64,000 bases of DNA from Blepharisma japonicum (taxonomy: Eukaryota; Ciliophora; Heterotrichea; Heterotrichida; Blepharismidae). The position numbers and the translations under genes are program-made. The notes under the pieces are model-generated. The model saw only the letters and a program-made list of their open reading frames with translations, was not told the DNA's origin and did no database searches. The stretch is taken from the NCBI GenBank assembly GCA_949751835.1, contig CATKHK010000026.1, forward strand, positions 186,001 through 250,000. The letters are read 5' to 3'. Shown in pieces: positions 42,083 to 54,800 of the stretch (the first letter of the stretch is position 1; each line of letters opens with the position of its first letter).

Positions 42083-44933
42083 CTAATTTTGCTCTTCTTG
42101 CAAGCTTCTTTGATGCAGTTCTGTCACAACTTTTGCTAGGTGTTCTCTTTCTCTTTCATGGATTTTCTGTCTTTCTTCTGCTCTTTGAGTAAGCGTATGA
42201 GAAGCAGGTAACATGACAGTTTTCGCTTGGACTCTTCCTCCTTTTTTAAATAATAATTTAAAATTCCCACTATTTGAAGCATCGCTGAAGACTGTAGGAA
42301 TTTCTTTTTCTTTTATAGTCCCCACATTTTTGGCTTCATGGATGCTTTCTGTAATAAAATCTTCAAGCTCGTTGTCGAATTCTTTTTCTTCTTCGCTTGA
42401 ATTTGTGTCAAATGAAGGGATTTTCATCATTTCAGGAGTTTTGGGATCTTTTGATTCTTCTTCAGACTCTGAGTCATTTATATGCTTTCTTTCTTCTTCT
42501 AATAGCTTTCTCATGATTTCTTTATAGTTTTCTCTGTTCAGCTTAGGATTTGGCTTAAAAGTCTCCAAAATATCAGTCACCAAAAATTCCATATCTTTAG
42601 AAATAGATGGTTTTGTGATCAAAAAGTACTGGAAATGGGTTAAAAAACGGTTGATTTTTTGTCGATGCTTATCAACTATAAAGTATTCTTTGACTGAGTC
42701 TAGAAGTGACCATATAAGTTTAGCTCGAAAAGTGTCAGCTGGGTCATCATTTTCATTTTTATAGTAAAGTAATGCAAATAGCATATCATATACAAGTTCC
42801 TTGTCTATTATTTTATAGCAGTAAAGCTCTCCAAAGAATTTCACAATTAATACTCTATGTTGGCATTTTCTGAAATTATTTTCTTTTAAGTCCATTAAAA
42901 TGTCTTCACAAATAGTGTCGATTAAGCTGTGGATGGTCTCTGAAAAAGGGGCATGTTTTCGGATCCCTGCAAGCATATTAGCAATAATAGGGATATTTTG
43001 AATTTTCCCTTTAGATACCATCTGAATGATAGCTTTCACTATAAATTCTTCACTTTCAGGGAAAGGGAGCATTTTTATGTCCTTGATTGTCTTTTCGCAA
43101 GTGCTTGGTTCCAGATTTTTTATTAGCCATTTTATGTATTCATATAAAATTGGTGTTGACTTTTTCTTCTGCACTTTTTCACGTGGAACACATGAGTAGC
43201 AAGACTCGTCAACCATGTGCTCGGTTTCTGCAGGAAGGTGCTTTTTAGTTTTCAATCTTTGCATTCTTGATACCATAAGTGTTATTCTTTCATTTGTGAC
43301 TGGATGCTTATATAAATATCTTCCACAAGAATTCAGGGTATGACAAGCAATTTCTATATTTTGCCCACTAAAATTGCTGAGGCACGATTCTAAGCAGTTT
43401 ATTAGCAAACTTGGCTGGGCGATTTGGAATTTAAGCAATTCTGACATCAGCTTTACTTGTCGTATGCAGTTATCAGTGGATGTAGCATCATTTTGTTCTT
43501 GGAATTGTTTGAAATCGCTTTCTAGCTTTTGGAGAAGTCAATTATTGACATCTTTAAACTCTCTTCCTACAATCGCTATCAGTCTTGCATAGAACGGTAA
43601 TAAATGTAACGTCGTTGTTTTAGAAGCCCCAACAAGCCCTACTAATGCTTTTCTATTCGATTTATTTGCAATTTGTAAAAATTCTTCAGCAAGTGTATCA
43701 GCTTCTTCTTTTGACACACATTGCCCAAATTTTTTCTTAAAGGTTTCGAACTCAGCCTTCAAGTCCTTATGCTCTTCTTTATTTTTTCTTTCTTCATATA
43801 CTGGCAATTTTAAATAAAAATGTTTTTCTTCCTCACTGTCAAAAATATTTTCTATATTGACTTCTTTGATTTCTTCTACTACTTCTATAGGTTTTTCTTC
43901 TATTAGTACAGGCGGCTCAAAGCCAGAAACATCGCTCATTATCTGGAGAGCTGTAAAGCATTTATTTAGCTTATTTCTAAGCCCCACTGCTTCAGCTGAG
44001 CTTTCTTCATCTACAACACTGCGCTCTATTTTTATTTGGGTGTTGCGGGCTTCGATTTTTTTGCATTTGTCGTGAAGGTCTAATAGATATTTCATAGAAG
44101 ATTCATAGAATTGGGTCAATATTTTATTTAAAATTCTTTGTTCATTTTCATCTAAAACTTTTAGCCTATTCATAGGAACAATTTGACGAGTTTCTAATAA
44201 AACTTTTTCGGATACTGGAGGAAAGCCTAATAGTTCTTCAGAGCGGTATCGAAATATAGAGGATAAAATTGATAAAGAGTTCTCCAGGTTATCACCTTGA
44301 GATGTAGCCCTATTTGTAAATTACATAGTTTTGGATTACCCGAAGATATCCTTTTGTGTCTTCCCATAGACCGTGTATGATTAATTCTGTAATAAAGCGG
44401 AGGATGCTTCTTTTTCTGACGTTATCGCTTTCTTTGTGCTGCTTTTTAAGGCATTCTTCTAATGTTTTTGAAAAGCCTGGATATCTTTGATGCAGGCCAC
44501 AGCAGCAATCTATTAGAAAAGGAAGCTCTTTTAGCTGCATTTTGGTTTCGCTTATAGAGCCTGCTACTTCTGATACATATCTGTTTAAATTCAAAGTATC
44601 CATTTCTTGAATTATTGCTTCAGCAGATTCTTCGCTGAATGTTTTAAGCTTTTTTATAAATTTTTGGATTCTATCTACTTTGGTTATAAGCCCTTTCTTT
44701 TCTGGCTGCGGTGTTTTTGTGCAGATTTTGTTTAAATATCTCATTTTCCGTTTATGGATTTCTTGGTCTCTTGATTGAATATACTTCTGTTTGACTTCTT
44801 CTGAAAAAGGAGAAAGGTCAGGCATTTCTTCTATTTGGGGTTCGTAGTAATCTTTGGTACCTTTTCCTGACTGAGCACCAGCTGAATTGATTAATGCAAG
44901 GTCTTCTGCTGAAAAGCCTAAGTCTTCCATCAT
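42083..44933 (-). CDS. UPF2: Nonsense-mediated decay factor UPF2 (three MIF4G domains)
   Basis: About 945 residues. MIF4G-1 starts near residue 60 (YLNKICTKTPQPEKKGLITK, RFITELIIHGLW), MIF4G-2/3 are in the rest (LHLLPFYARLIAIVGREF; CHTLNSCGRYLYKHP; NIPIIANMLAGIRK; RVLIVKFFGELYCYKI), followed by an acidic linker and the UPF1-binding C-terminal end (GGRVQAKTVMLP, then a helix of ERQKIHERERE type). UPF2 bridges UPF1 and UPF3 in mRNA surveillance. The frame breaks once: at 44310-44324 there is a GT...TAG string of 15 nt ending in a stop, but the downstream frame needs a length of 1 modulo 3. TGA codons elsewhere are Trp. Human UPF2 is 1,272 residues; the N-terminus here is shorter. Confidence 0.88.
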
Positions 44934-45095
44934 TAATTATTAATTTCTTATGAAGCTTACACAGAATAAACCTTAAATTGCCTATATCAAGCAATATTCC
45001 TACAACTATTTCGTATTATTTATGCAAATAATTCATTGTTATGCTAAAACTATTAATTTGTAAATGAAATTATTTAAGAAATAAATCCAAATATT

Positions 45096-46205
45096 ATGAG
45101 CACTCCTGTATCTATTCAAAAAAATCCAAAAACCCTTGCAAGAGACTCCAGCGACTCCAAGCCTAAAAAATCCTTTCACTGGCTATTAGAAAAAGACCCA
45201 AGTGAGATCATTGAAGTAAACCTCCCAGATATTCAAATCAGCAGCCCAGAAATTTTGGTAGAAAACACCAGATCCCAGCACGATATAGACTTAAATCATG
45301 AGCTTGATCAAATTTATTCGAGGACGACAAGAAGCGCTAAAAAGAAACAAATTTCTGAAGAAATCACCAGATGTCCATCAGTATCTGAGTTTCCTCCATG
45401 GTATAGTCTGTGCAAAGAAATCCATATAATTTCTTCAGTGGATTTAGAGTGGCTACAAGATCCCAGTACTGAAGAGGAAAGCCTAGGCATTTTTAATGCA
45501 AGCCAAGGACTAATAAACGATAAACCTGACATATATCAAGCCATGCTTTACTGAACCTGCTCAAATTTAGATGAAAATGATTGGCTGATTTCATTGAAAA
45601 GCATATTTTACACATTTGCATATAATAAAATTGACTGATTCTATGTAGTTTTCAGGAAGATTTTAGTACTATTCAAAAAAGATAATCAAAAGCCTTCTGT
45701 TTTAATATTTAATCCCACAGCGCAGCTCATTTCAAATTTAAAAAAATATTCAATTGAGAATGAGGATAATATTGAAATTGACAACCTTCAAGGGTACAGG
45801 AAAAATAAAAAATTATCACCTGTAGTATTGAAAGGAAAATCAGTTTTTCGATTTTATAATTATCTTATAAATAACTATAGTGACTCAAAGATAATTTCCC
45901 CTCGTTTTTTTCTGAATGGGACTTTGAAATATCTAAATTTATTATACTGCGGGGAAGTAAAATCATTAGGAATCCCTGAGCTTTCTGAAGGTTCTCAATT
46001 TAAAGTGCAAACAAAATACAAGTTGTCAATAGAAGGACCAATCAGCCCACAAGCTATAAAAATCCTTTGTATGGTTTTGAAGGATAGAATCAATTCGTTT
46101 ACAATAAACCTGATCCCGGATAATTTTTCTTCCCAAGCGTTTTGCCCTCATACGGTTTCTTGGCTAAATGGGAGTTATTCTATATCTTCTACTTCACTAT
46201 GTTAA
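45096..46205 (+). CDS. DONSON: DONSON-family replication fork protein
   Basis: A 369-residue intronless frame with TGA Trp codons. The C-terminal two thirds follow the DONSON pattern in order: QAMLYWTCSNLDENDWL, KSIFYTFAYNKIDWFYVVFR (human [20 protein letters not shown]), VLKGKSVFRFYNYLINN (human LVKGINTFTLLNFLINS), and KLSIEGPISPQAIKILCMVLK (human [20 protein letters not shown]) with a matching SFTINLIPDNFSS. The N-terminal 70 residues are disordered, with an SKPKKS basic patch. DONSON helps deliver GINS to MCM during CMG helicase assembly and protects forks. The assignment rests on remembered family motifs. Confidence 0.85.
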
Positions 46206-46216
46206 TAATAATTTTA

Positions 46217-47074
46217 TTAATTAAAAGATGTGGTATTAGGTCTAACAGTGCTTGCTAAATCTAAACTCATGATTTTCAACGCTAAGGTCTTTTCATTCAT
46301 ACTTTGAGTTCTTTCATGGCTTGGAGGAACCCATAGGGTTGATAATGCAGATTGTCTCCATTTAGCATCTGTAGTTGTTTTTCAAAATGTAGAACAAGGG
46401 TCGTCAGATTTTCTCATCTTGAATTCATAGGTTTTTTCATTAACTTGTCTTTTGAAATTTTGGTTGAATTTAGCATTTAAAGATAAATTTTGGATTGAAA
46501 TAACCGCAAAATCAAAAGGAATGTGCAGTGCTCGGCCTAATTTTGCTAGATCTTTGATAGCTTTAAAAATCGCATTATGAGTATCCTTAACTATATTTTT
46601 GTCCAAATAGCAGGCCATCGCGATAGGTACTGGGTTGCAATAAATCATTTGAAATCCTCTTTGATAAATTGATCGCTGACTTGCTGGTTTTTCCAAGTAA
46701 TTTTTCCCATGATATCTTGATAACACATACTGAAGTGTTGTATCAGGGACAAAAATTGGGATATTCTTGTGAAGATGCTGCCTTTCTAGTCTTTGCTCGT
46801 TAATATCTCCAAGATTTGGATTTATAGACCCTATTCGTGGAAGCTCAGTCTCAATGCTAAACGTAAAAGCTCCAAAATTAGGGATATTTACCCCTTTTCC
46901 TTGTAACAGTTTTTCATGGATATATTCAACTGTGGCTTTCCAGATCAGCTGCATTTGTGAAGCAGGCTCAAGGGGTTTTAATGAATGATCAGAGCGTGGC
47001 TGAGATATATATTGAGATCCTGGGTATCTTTGATGGTTTCTAAGAATTCACTCGATGATTGCTTCAATATCCAT
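46217..47074 (-). CDS. CCDC81-type eukaryotic HU-fold protein
   Basis: A 285-residue protein. An N-terminal segment of ~40 residues (EAIIEWILRNHQRYPGSQ) leads into an HU/IHF-like module (LIWKATVEYIHEKLLQGKGVN, IPNFGAFTF) and a second repeat (RGFQMIYCNPVPIAMACYLDK..., IFKAIKDLAKLGRALHIPFDFAVIS). This double HU-fold is diagnostic of the CCDC81 family, which occurs in ciliated eukaryotes and localises to centrosomes/basal bodies. The C-terminal ~60 residues are Ser/Thr-rich. It converges with DONSON, stops 11 bp apart. It is not a bacterial contaminant: it uses TGA for Trp and has the local composition. Confidence 0.82.
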
Positions 47075-47415
47075 TATAATTTATTATTGAGAGTTATTAA
47101 TTTCTAGCATTTTCTTGTTGAGTTAATGATAATTTTGTGCTTATTATAATATTTTTACTCTTTTTTGGTTTTCAGATTATATTCTCTCTCTTTAATATTA
47201 TTTATATACATAAGGTAGAAATGTTGGTTATAATCTAAATACAAGCACAGCATTCTTGCAATTTTTTTCTTATTTAAAGAGTTAAAATATTTTTCAAAGT
47301 ATTTGCTTTCATCTCATTTATTGTATGATTGGTAATTTTTTAGCACCTTCATATGTCTTATATTTATATTATGTAAATAAATTTTATTAGATTATGAAAA
47401 TTCTTCCTATTCAAA
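47075..47415. other. Intergenic, divergent promoter region
   Basis: About 340 bp, very AT-rich, between the CCDC81-like start and the following plus-strand orphan. Nothing else recognised. Confidence 0.5.
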
Positions 47416-48426
47416 ATGGATTCCTACATGAATTCTTCTTTACATTCCCCTCGCACTATCTTACAAAAATTCATAAGCTTTACTCCAAAATCCCCTCTAG
47501 AGCGAGAAAGCACAGCAGTATCTACAAATTTCGACCAATTAAATGTCAGCACAAAATCAGAATTATCTCCATCTTCTCACTATGAAGAATCCACTATATC
47601 AAGGCTACACTCCTCTTATAAAAAGCATGATTATTGGATAGAAGAGCAAAAATTTAGGAAATATTTGTCGGAAAAGCTTGCAATGCAGCAAAAACCAAAT
47701 ATTAATAAAAATTCGAAAACATTGTATGCGTCGAAACTAAAGCCAATTTATCAAAGAATAAACGATGTTATTAAGCAAAGAGAAGTAATGCTCAATAAAA
47801 TGCAAGAAGAAAGTGAAAATAAAAAGAAAGAGCTGGAAGACAAAGAATGTACTTTTAGGCCTAATAGCAGAAATAACACTCCTACAAGAAATGAAAATAG
47901 AAATAATGAATCTTTTAATAGTCCAGAAAAGCTTGCTATTAGGAAATATGAACCAAAATTGACTGAAAATAATATAAACAAGTCAAATATAGTTCAAAAG
48001 CAGCCTGAAAAATTAAAGCAAAATAAAAGATCAATAACTCCTGAAATAAAAAGAAAAGCACATGAAAATATAATCATAGAGACCACAAAGGCTGTTAAAA
48101 TACCTACCGAAAAAATAAATAGATCAAAAACACCTCAAACAACCCGAACCTCTCCAGAGAAGAAAACGCAAATACACAAATTAAAAGCTAATGCAGGATA
48201 CTCGCCACATCCCACTACTCTTTCTTTCTCAGAAGAAGTTCAATTTTATTCCCCTTCAAAGTCCCAATCTCCTTCTCCTACAAAATCCAGGCCAAAATCT
48301 CCTTCTCCAACTCCTCCAGAAAATATACTTTATAGCCTTCCAAAATATTTAAGAAATTCTCCTCTGCATTCGCATGCTTATAAAATTGAAATTTCTTCTC
48401 TGAGTGCCTTAAAAAGCCCAAAATAA
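47416..48426 (+). CDS. Basic, disordered hypothetical protein
   Basis: A 336-residue intronless frame with no TGA. The first half contains a helical stretch (EEQKFRKYLSEKLAMQQK; INDVIKQREVMLNKMQEESE) followed by KECTFRPNSRNN, a CTF-x-P-type motif frequently seen in ciliate cytoskeletal and ciliary proteins. The second half is Pro/Ser/Lys-rich with KSPS/PSPT motifs (SKSQSPSPTKSRPKSPSPTP) suited to proline-directed phosphorylation. No orthologue recognised. Confidence 0.75.
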   Translation: MDSYMNSSLHSPRTILQKFISFTPKSPLERESTAVSTNFDQLNVSTKSELSPSSHYEESTISRLHSSYKKHDYWIEEQKFRKYLSEKLAMQQKPNINKNSKTLYASKLKPIYQRINDVIKQREVMLNKMQEESENKKKELEDKECTFRPNSRNNTPTRNENRNNESFNSPEKLAIRKYEPKLTENNINKSNIVQKQPEKLKQNKRSITPEIKRKAHENIIIETTKAVKIPTEKINRSKTPQTTRTSPEKKTQIHKLKANAGYSPHPTTLSFSEEVQFYSPSKSQSPSPTKSRPKSPSPTPPENILYSLPKYLRNSPLHSHAYKIEISSLSALKSPK

Positions 48427-48622
48427 AATTAACTAATCTCCTATGTACATTAATCATTAATATACATATATTGCACTAAAAATTTTATTATATATTTGCT
48501 TCATTTCATATATAATTCTAAATAAATTATGTTTATTTTAAATATTTTTCTTACATATTCTTCTATCTTTACTTATTTCTATAAATTTCCTTCTTTATAT
48601 ATGAGCCCCAACGTTATTGTAA

Positions 48623-51136
48623 ATGGGAGAGAAAATTTTTGAAAGGGTGCTCCAAGACTTAAGCCTGGCTCCAACTGAATATGAAGCTCTAGAAAGAGAC
48701 TTCCAAATTATGCTTCAAGAAATGCAAGGCGACCAAACCTTAGAAAGGTTCAAGCAAGAATATGAAAAGCTTTACAGGACTCTTAAGCAATCACATGAAA
48801 TCGAAAAAAAAATCATAAAAAGATGCAGGGAGCTTAATAGAGATATATGAATAATTTCCATAAACATTCAAGAAAGGTATGGGATGCCACAAAAAGACAG
48901 CGAAAACATTAAGTCGCTGAAAACTGAAGTGGTAAAAGCATGAAAATTGGTGGATTTATATAAAGAAAAAGATGAGCGCAGAGAGCAGGCTATTTATAAC
49001 CTAAATCAAGAAATTTGTCAGCTGGATAATATTGTGGAGCAAGGATCAGGGATTTCTGTCAATCAGCTAATGGAAGAGCGTGATAAACTTTTGTCAGAGC
49101 GAGAAGCTCAGGTTGCGAAACTTACTAATTTATATAATGACAAATTTACTATTACAGATAAAGTCCACAAACTAGAAAGCGAAATACTGGCACTCGACAG
49201 TGAGAAGAAAAACCTTAAAGAAATCATTTCTCAGCATAGAAGTAACACAGAAAGAGAAGAAAGAAGAAGAAGAAAATGACTTGAAAGTGAGCTAGAACAA
49301 GCCAGAAAAAAGCGAAATGAGCGTGAATCCGACGTAAATGATAAAGAAAAACAAAGAGTAGACTCCAAACAAGATCTAGATAAAATGATAGAAGAATGAG
49401 AAAATTTGAAAAAGAGTGTCATAGACATTTCTAAACAAATACAAGAATGCAGAGATAATACCAAAAAAGTGAATGTTGAGCAGAAAACGCAGAGTGGGCT
49501 AAATAAACAATTAGAGCAAAATAGGAAAGCGAATGCAAGGAACCTTGAAGAGCTCGAAATGAAAGTTTTAGAGTTCAGAAAACAAAATCAGCAGCTCACA
49601 AGAGATTTAATCAAGCAGAAAAAAACCAATAATAACCTCGCAAATATTATAGGTGACGCCAATCTCCAAAAAGAATTAGCCAAACAGAACATTTACAATC
49701 TTGGCAAAGTTATTGAAGCAACCAAGCGTCAAGCTGAGGAGGACCGTAAAATTATCATTTCTTTACAAGATGATCTAACAAAAATAGAAGACAATGCAAG
49801 AAATACAGAAGAAGACACTAAGAAAAAACAAGAAGATATCAGTGAAAAAGCTAGAGTTGAAGAACATTTAAAGGCAGAAATTAAAGAAAAAGAAGAAGAT
49901 GCTGCAAGGCAGTACCAAGACATTATAAGGTTAAGTAAAATTAAAGAAAAATTCCGAATTGAAGCAAGTCAGGCTAATACCAAATATTTCCAATGCTTAG
50001 AAGAAGTCAAACTTAAAAACAATTTAATAGATGAACTGCAAAAGAAAAACATAGAAGTAGAATCAAGACTGAAACAACAGCAAAATTTGTGTGAAGCGGT
50101 CAGAAGTGACAGAAACCTTTACTCAAAAAATCTGATAGAAAGCCAAGATATGATTGCTGAGTTGCGAAGAAATTTCAAAATTTATCATCATCAAATTGAG
50201 CAACTAAAAGAAGAAATTGAAGCAAAAACTACAGATTTGAAGGGAAAACGGTCGAAATCTTCAAAATTGTCTGGACAAAATGAAGGAATCAAGCTAAATA
50301 CTGAAAAAATCCAAAAAGTTATAGAACAGCTCACAAACAGAAAAAAGAATTTGATTAATGAAGCAACAAAACTTAAAGAAATTATTATAGCTGCTGATAA
50401 AGAGCGTGAAGCCCAAAAAGAGCAATATGAAAGGATTATTAACATGAGAGATTTACTTGGAACTCAGCTTATACAAAAAAATGATGAATTAGCTCTCCTG
50501 TATGAAAAAATAAAAATCCAGCAAAGTGCCTTAACAAAAGATGAAATGATGGACCAAGAAAGAAATAGTGATATCAGGCTTCTTAAATTCAATATAGCTG
50601 ATTTAAACCGTGAGCTTGCCATTATTACCAAACAAGTTGGTGAGATTGAAACTCTAAAGCAAGAAATATTTTTACTCGAAGAAGAGCTGCTACAGGAAAG
50701 AACCAAAGTGAAAGCTCTATCAGAAGAATTAGAAAATTCTATGAATACTAACAGATATCAAGAATTGGAAGGCAAGGACCCAACTGCTTTTGAACTAATC
50801 TCAAAAGTAGAAACCTTACAGCATCATCTCATTTCTAAAACCGAACAAGTTGCAGAGCAAGATGTCCTTATCCAAGAAAAGAAAAAACTTCTAATAGAGC
50901 TCAACGAAATTTTAGAAAATCAGCTAGAGATAGATGTCGCCAGAGAGCTGTCATCCTATAAGCAAAAATTAAAGGAAACTACCCGAAAAATGAAGATCAT
51001 GGCGAGTGAGCTGAATATGTTCCATTCACAAGTAAATGAATACAAAGAAGATATTGAAAGACAGACAAAGGAGCTACAGGAGTATAAAAGAAAATATTAT
51101 TGGAAGAAGAGGGCTGAAAGGGAGATGGCTCAGTAA
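48623..51136 (+). CDS. CFAP58: Cilia- and flagella-associated protein CFAP58
   Basis: An 837-residue coiled-coil protein, near the human CFAP58 length (872). Orthology is clear from collinear blocks: FERDFQ-like ERDFQIMLQEMQGD and KQEYEKLYRTLKQS at the start, VEQGSGISVNQ, then LKQQQNLCEAVRSDRNLY, DLLGTQLIQKNDELALLYEK, KIKIQQSAL and ASELNMFHSQVNEYK at the C-terminus, each almost identical to the human protein. Three TGAs encode Trp (e.g. KAWKLVD and EEWENL). CFAP58 is needed for axoneme assembly and intraflagellar and sperm-tail structure. Intronless; it converges with the DTW gene with 13 bp between stops. Confidence 0.95.
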
Positions 51137-51149
51137 TAATAGTGATTAA

Positions 51150-51836
51150 TTATTTTTCGTAATGATCGTCTTGCTCTAGTTGTGTAAGGAGGACACATTT
51201 GTTTTTTTGTCGTAAGGAGGCTTTGTCTTTGAGCTTGAATGCTTCTTTCATAGCAGATTCTACGTTGTGACCTAGGAGTTGCAAAAATAAGGCTGCGCAT
51301 TCTAAAGTACATAGATTTGTGGTATTAGACTGTCTTTTACTCATGATAAGTGATGGCTTTGGCGCCGTTAGCTGTACTCTTGGTATCACTTTTGGAATCA
51401 CCTTATTAAGCTTTTTGCCTTGAGCTCATGTAGAATCCAAAAGCACTGCTTTAATCGGCAAATCCATATTCAAATTCTGTTTCCATTCGTCAAATGGAAT
51501 AGATTTCTCCCCAGGATACAAAACACATGAATTTACCCCATCTTTCATTTCTTCTAATAATCTATTTTTATCATCATCTAGCCCATGAATGTACAAGCCT
51601 GTGTTATTTGGGAGCATTTTTTTAATTATGATCCCTGTGTTTGATGTTTTTTTGTACTCTTTATAATGCATAAATACCTTAAGCTCTATATTTGGAATAT
51701 TCTCAAGTGGGATAATTTTTTTGCATATGCAATATTCATGTAAAACCCAGCAGTTTGTGCATCACCTTTCTGATTTTTTAGCTTCCACTGCATCTATGTA
51801 TTGCCGCACATAATAGTCATTCCCAAGATGCTCCAT
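51150..51836 (-). CDS. DTW-domain protein, probable tRNA aminocarboxypropyltransferase
   Basis: A 228-residue protein with the Cys-rich start of the DTW family (WCTNCWVLHEYCICKK; C-x2-C-x6-C-x-C) and the core motif LLDSTWAQGKKL, whose Trp is a TGA (51426-51428); also CVLYPGEKSIPFDEW. DTWD1/DTWD2 and bacterial TapT transfer the 3-amino-3-carboxypropyl group of SAM to uridine in tRNA (acp3U). The C-terminal half ends TLECAALFLQLLGHN...ALKLKDKA-like helix and is typical. The gene lies 21 bp downstream of the MON2 stop on the transcript strand order DTWD then MON2: its start (51836) is 21 bp from the MON2 stop at 51858. Confidence 0.88.
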
Positions 51837-51857
51837 TTATTTATAAATAATAATTAA

Positions 51858-54800
51858 CTACATATGTCTTGCAACTTCAAGGAAAATCTGTTTTAATGCT
51901 TCTTTTATTTCGGCTTCCTTAGCGGTAATAAGCTCACAAAGCTGTGGGAAGAGCTCAATTAGGTGAGATTTCGGGCCTGGACGTGACAAAACTCCTTGTG
52001 GAATTTCTAGCTTTTTAAGAGCTTGGAGGACTTCTAGAAGCTCAACAAGTCTTCCTTTCGGCAGTGGCATTTGTCCCATCATTCTTTCTTCATTTGCAAA
52101 TCTTTTTAATAAGTCTTTGCATCTTGAAATTAAAACTGGAGTAATTCTTTTGGCTATTTTTAAGTTCAAAGGCTCTTCAGCGACTGATTTTTTCTCATCT
52201 TCTTCTTGTGTTGCTGGTCTTGATCTTGATAAATCAAATAGCCCAGACAAGCAAACAGAGCTTAATGAGTTTTGGAATGACAATTCTTGGGAGTGAAAAG
52301 CTCTGTAGTAGTTATCGCAGCACGCATCTAATAAAGATACAAGTTTCCATTGAATTTGTGGCTGCAGATGCATTGAGGCAGGTATCATGCTTTTTTTGAC
52401 GAATTCCATTATTTTTATGTCTAGAGATTCGCCAAGTCTGACAATTTCTTCTAAATTGATTTTGCTGAGCTGAGAGATGGTTCTTTCACTGGGGTTAAGC
52501 AAATGTTCAAGTACATCTAGCATTAATTCCCAGCAGTCTAGTTTCATAATGAAAGGCAGCAGTTCTAAAAAGCTTTCTCCAACTACATATCAAAGCGGCT
52601 GAGCTCCTTTACAAGTGACATTCATCAGTAGAATAGCTTCATTTGAAAAGCGCAACGTCAATAAATTCTGGTAAGTTTTAAGAATTTCTACAATTACAGG
52701 AATTAAGCAAGAATATTCCTTCGCCGCAATATTTTGCAAAACCAACATAGCTTTTCTGCACACTGCATCTGAATGAGAATCTTGATTATCATACTTACAG
52801 AATCTCAGTATAAAATACAAATAAGATGTCAAAGAAATGTCATTCGCTATTAAAGTTTCTGATAATTTATCAATAAAATCAAAAACTTCTCTCTGCTCAG
52901 GAAGCAGCCTGCAGTTTGACAAAGTGGCTTCAAATTTGCTAGCCTCAAGCAGAGAATTTAATAAAATAAATAAATTTGTCAAGCATTTTTCTTGGAAAGG
53001 TTCTTGGCTTTTTGATGAGTAAATTTGTGTTAAATCTTCAAGGATAATGGAAATTAATTTTGTAGGGATATTTATTTTAGAAACCTGAAGCCTGTTTGAC
53101 AAAGTTGTGAAGATTTCTCAGCTAGAGCTTCATTTGGCAAAAAATAGCTCACTTACTTTGCTGCAGCTTAGAAGCTCTCTTACTGCTTTTAGCACAGCTG
53201 TTATTATATTTGTGGTCCCATTATGAATTCCTTCTTTAAGCCTTAATATAAGCACATCCCAGTTTTTTTTGACACTGGCTTGCTCTAAAACTTTTTCTTC
53301 ATTTCTTTCTAAATTCGCTAAATAGGTTCTGAATAATTTTCCAAGATTTTGAGTAAAAATATGATAGGTTTCTTCCCATTGTTTTTCTAATGTGTCTCTT
53401 GAATGGTGGACAATGATTTTATCACCTTTCAATAGCTGGTTTTCGCTTTTTCCTGCAAATTTAGGGGTTTCACTAACAATAGGGTGAGCTAAGTCAGTAG
53501 GGATGGCGATTTGCAGCTTTTTCTTTCCAGGTCTTGAAGGCTGCTCAGCTCCATCTTTTGTGGTGCCGAATGCTGGCTGTTCAAGAATAGGGACTTCTTG
53601 GGTAATTGTAGCGTGCTGAAAATAAGTAGTAGAAATCCTCTGTAGAAGGCTTAAAATAATATCATGCATCAGCCGCTGCCATGCAGTCGACGATAAGCAA
53701 GCTCCATGTGTAGTTAATGCAACATGCAAAGAATGAATAGCTGAGTGCCTAACCTCAGGCCTAGGATCTTCACCAAGTACTTTAAGCTCTCCTAATATAA
53801 GTCACCACAAGTTTTCTTCATCTCTGCCGACCCTCCCTAAATAATCTGCAACATTCCAATACATTCCTACAGCAGAAATAGCTTGATTTATATCTCCAGA
53901 CTGATATGCAAATTTTGATATGCAAGAAATAAGCTTTTCTAAGGAAGGCAGAAGATTTTCGTTCTGCAAGAAATCATTAACAATAAGCTGCAAACATTTG
54001 AAGCCTATTGCAGCTTGGGTGTTTACATCAAGTCTTGATAAGATAAAAAGCAGCATCCCCCAACCAGTTTTGTCAAGCTGGCCTCCACATGACTGTAAAA
54101 TACTAAAAAGGGCTTGGAAAACTGCTTCTTGGGTGTCTGCGAAACCAGAGCCAGAAAGATCATGCAAACTAAGGAAAAGTGTCCTCTGCCAATTTTTCCA
54201 TTTTTCTAACTCTGGGGGCGGAGGGTAGTCTACGAAGTGTTTAAAGACCTTTATAAGAATTCTTGATAGTGAATTAATGCCCATAACTCTAATATCAGCA
54301 TACTTTGAATTGCAAATGCAGTCTAAATATGCAGCAAGATTCTCCCAAAATAAAGTAATTCTATTTAGATTTGTCTGCGCTACCACAATCATTTTTTCTA
54401 AGCCAAAAACTTTCATCCCATTTAATTTTTTTTCAGATGTCGCCAATGTTTCCATAAACTCCAATGTTAATTGCCCAAGTGCTGAAACAAGGTCTAAAAG
54501 TGTGGAATCTGGCCAAATGTGGGTATTGGAAAACAAACTTTCTAAGGCTGAGCCTAAAATTTGTATATCACTGGTGTGGTTTGCGTCGTCTGATTTAGTG
54601 GAGGTGTTTAATATAAAATCGAGCTTATGCAGAGTATCGAGGACTCGGTGCCACGCTTTTACGTCTAAAATGCAGCCAAGACAATGAGTTATATTAAATA
54701 GAGTTTTGCATGTATAAATGTTTTTAAAAGACAGTGGGGTGTTTGGTGCTGGTAAACAAAATTGAGAAAGTGATGCTAAAAAGGCTTCTCTAGCTTGAGA

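Noticed and set aside
46217-47074. Bacterial contamination suggested by an HU/IHF-like domain
   Set aside because: The double HU fold is the eukaryotic CCDC81 type, and the gene uses TGA for Trp with local composition.
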